A DNA stretch of 64,000 bases, taken from assembly GCA_010672585.1 (NCBI GenBank), contig JAAHGF010000008.1, positions 568,998-632,997 of the forward strand, written 5' to 3'. This document shows positions 63,524 to 64,000 of this stretch, in pieces. Within the stretch, counting starts at the first letter, position 1. The number at the start of each line of letters is the position of its first letter. The position numbers and the translations under genes were made by a program. Origin of the DNA: Okeania sp. SIO1I7 (GTDB lineage: Bacteria > Cyanobacteriota > Cyanobacteriia > Cyanobacteriales > Microcoleaceae). The notes beneath the pieces are model-generated. The model made no database searches. It saw only the letters and a program-made list of their open reading frames with translations, and was not told the origin of the DNA.

Positions 63524-63985
63524 TAATTAATAATTAATATCATGTCCGGTTGAACAGTTATAAATAAGGGAGTAGGGAGTAGGGAGAATAAAAAGATTTG
63601 TACTGCAAGTGACAGTTTTGTTTTTTTTATCACTAATTATCTGGAGATGATATAACAATTACCTCTCCTTGAAAATAAGAGGATTGAATAATTATGAAAT
63701 TTTTTCTTTATTATCCCCTTAAAATGGGAGGTTTTAAACCACAATTTTTAGGTAAAAAAAAATGAGTAATATCATGTCCGTTGGTATCGGAGCGTGTATA
63801 AAGTTGGGGAAATATCTAGCGCCATACATATAAGGTTTTTCCTTCTCTTAAAGCTTCTTCCTTCTTCCTTACCTTCTTTATACAATACCGATGCTACCGG
63901 ACATGATATAAACCAAATGTTTGTTTGAGCAGTTTGGTTGATAAATTTTTAGTAGATAAAATTTTTATTATATGGAGAAAGCATC
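63524..63985. other. Spacer with two ATGTCCGG-ended elements and a family A repeat
   Basis: Elements 63537-63653 and 63769-63909 (ATATCATGTCCG...CGGACATGATAT) flank a short family A repeat (63655-63765). CTTCTTC heptamers at 63853-63880. The AT-rich 63910-63985 probably carries the promoter of the next gene. Confidence 0.55.
63769..63909. repeat. ATATCATGTCCG-ended element
   Basis: ATATCATGTCCG (63769-63780) and CGGACATGATAT (63898-63909) are perfect 12-bp inverted ends, 141 bp apart end to end; same architecture as 4431-4561. Confidence 0.7.
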
Positions 63986-64000
63986 ATGTCTGTAAAAACT
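63986..64000 (+). CDS. Start of a further gene (cut by window end)
   Basis: ATG at 63986 in good context (GGAGAAA 8-10 bp upstream) begins 'MSVKT'. Only five codons are visible, so nothing can be said about the product. Confidence 0.35.

Overview
The window reads as chromosomal DNA of a filamentous cyanobacterium, probably a large, repeat-rich, non-heterocystous marine type (Okeania/Moorena/Trichodesmium-like; this placement is inference). The support is an NdhD subunit, an NtcB regulator with a textbook NtcA promoter beside a CnaT-like gene, many HIP1 octamers (GCGATCGC), DUF1400 hydrolase and CHAT families typical of cyanobacteria, low GC, and intergenic spacers packed with heptamer repeats and MITE-like elements.

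Layout. 1-4.4 kb: 3' part of a haemagglutinin-repeat/CHAT protein. 4.6-10.5 kb: minus-strand ABC-2 exporter operon (one ATPase, three tandem permease paralogues, one with a foreign lipoprotein-like N-terminus). 10.7-12.6 kb: IS605-type TnpB element abutting a GrpB-family gene. 12.8-18.4 kb: secreted double-DTG protease, a membrane protein, ndhD, a zinc ribbon. 18.9-26 kb: cupin/cysteine-dioxygenase-like gene, selO, then a GC-richer stretch with a radical SAM gene and a choloylglycine-hydrolase-family gene; the radical SAM gene lies between selO and a ~97% identical copy of selO's 3' end. 26.5-35.5 kb: P1B-4 metal ATPase, a three-repeat membrane protein, and a minus-strand amino-acid-metabolism cluster (GNAT, two methyltransferases, an N5-(carboxyethyl)ornithine-synthase-like dehydrogenase, a class III aminotransferase) that carries fossils of internal duplication. 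35.9-43.5 kb: DUF1400 hydrolase, ntcB, a second TnpB element, cnaT-like gene, secreted protein. 44-57 kb: methyltransferase, DUF262/DUF1524-type defence protein, prs, yqeY, Ser/Thr kinase, SPFH protein, cysteine desulfurase, and a zinc-finger/RelE-like orphan.

The most unusual part is 58.8-62.6 kb. Six units of about 120-160 nt each have complementary outer and inner stems (with compensatory changes between units), two conserved non-complementary motifs facing each other (CCCTAAC and ACTTG), and a tRNA-like core. Three cores fold as recognisable tRNA cloverleaves with different anticodon loops, one of them with a long variable arm; one unit holds a circularly permuted tRNA (3' half before 5' half); two are decayed. 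They surround two tandem two-domain GNAT acetyltransferase genes and precede a methyltransferase. The architecture recalls bacterial Y RNAs of the YrlA type, but no Ro/Rsr gene is visible, so the assignment is a hypothesis.

Intergenic DNA is largely explained by at least six dispersed repeat families, often nested, and by several gene remnants (histidine kinase, methyltransferase, aminotransferase, XisI, nucleotidyltransferase, SelO). A 23-bp insert next to HIP1-type octamers is seen twice; in the second GNAT gene the intact paralogue next door serves as the uninserted reference.
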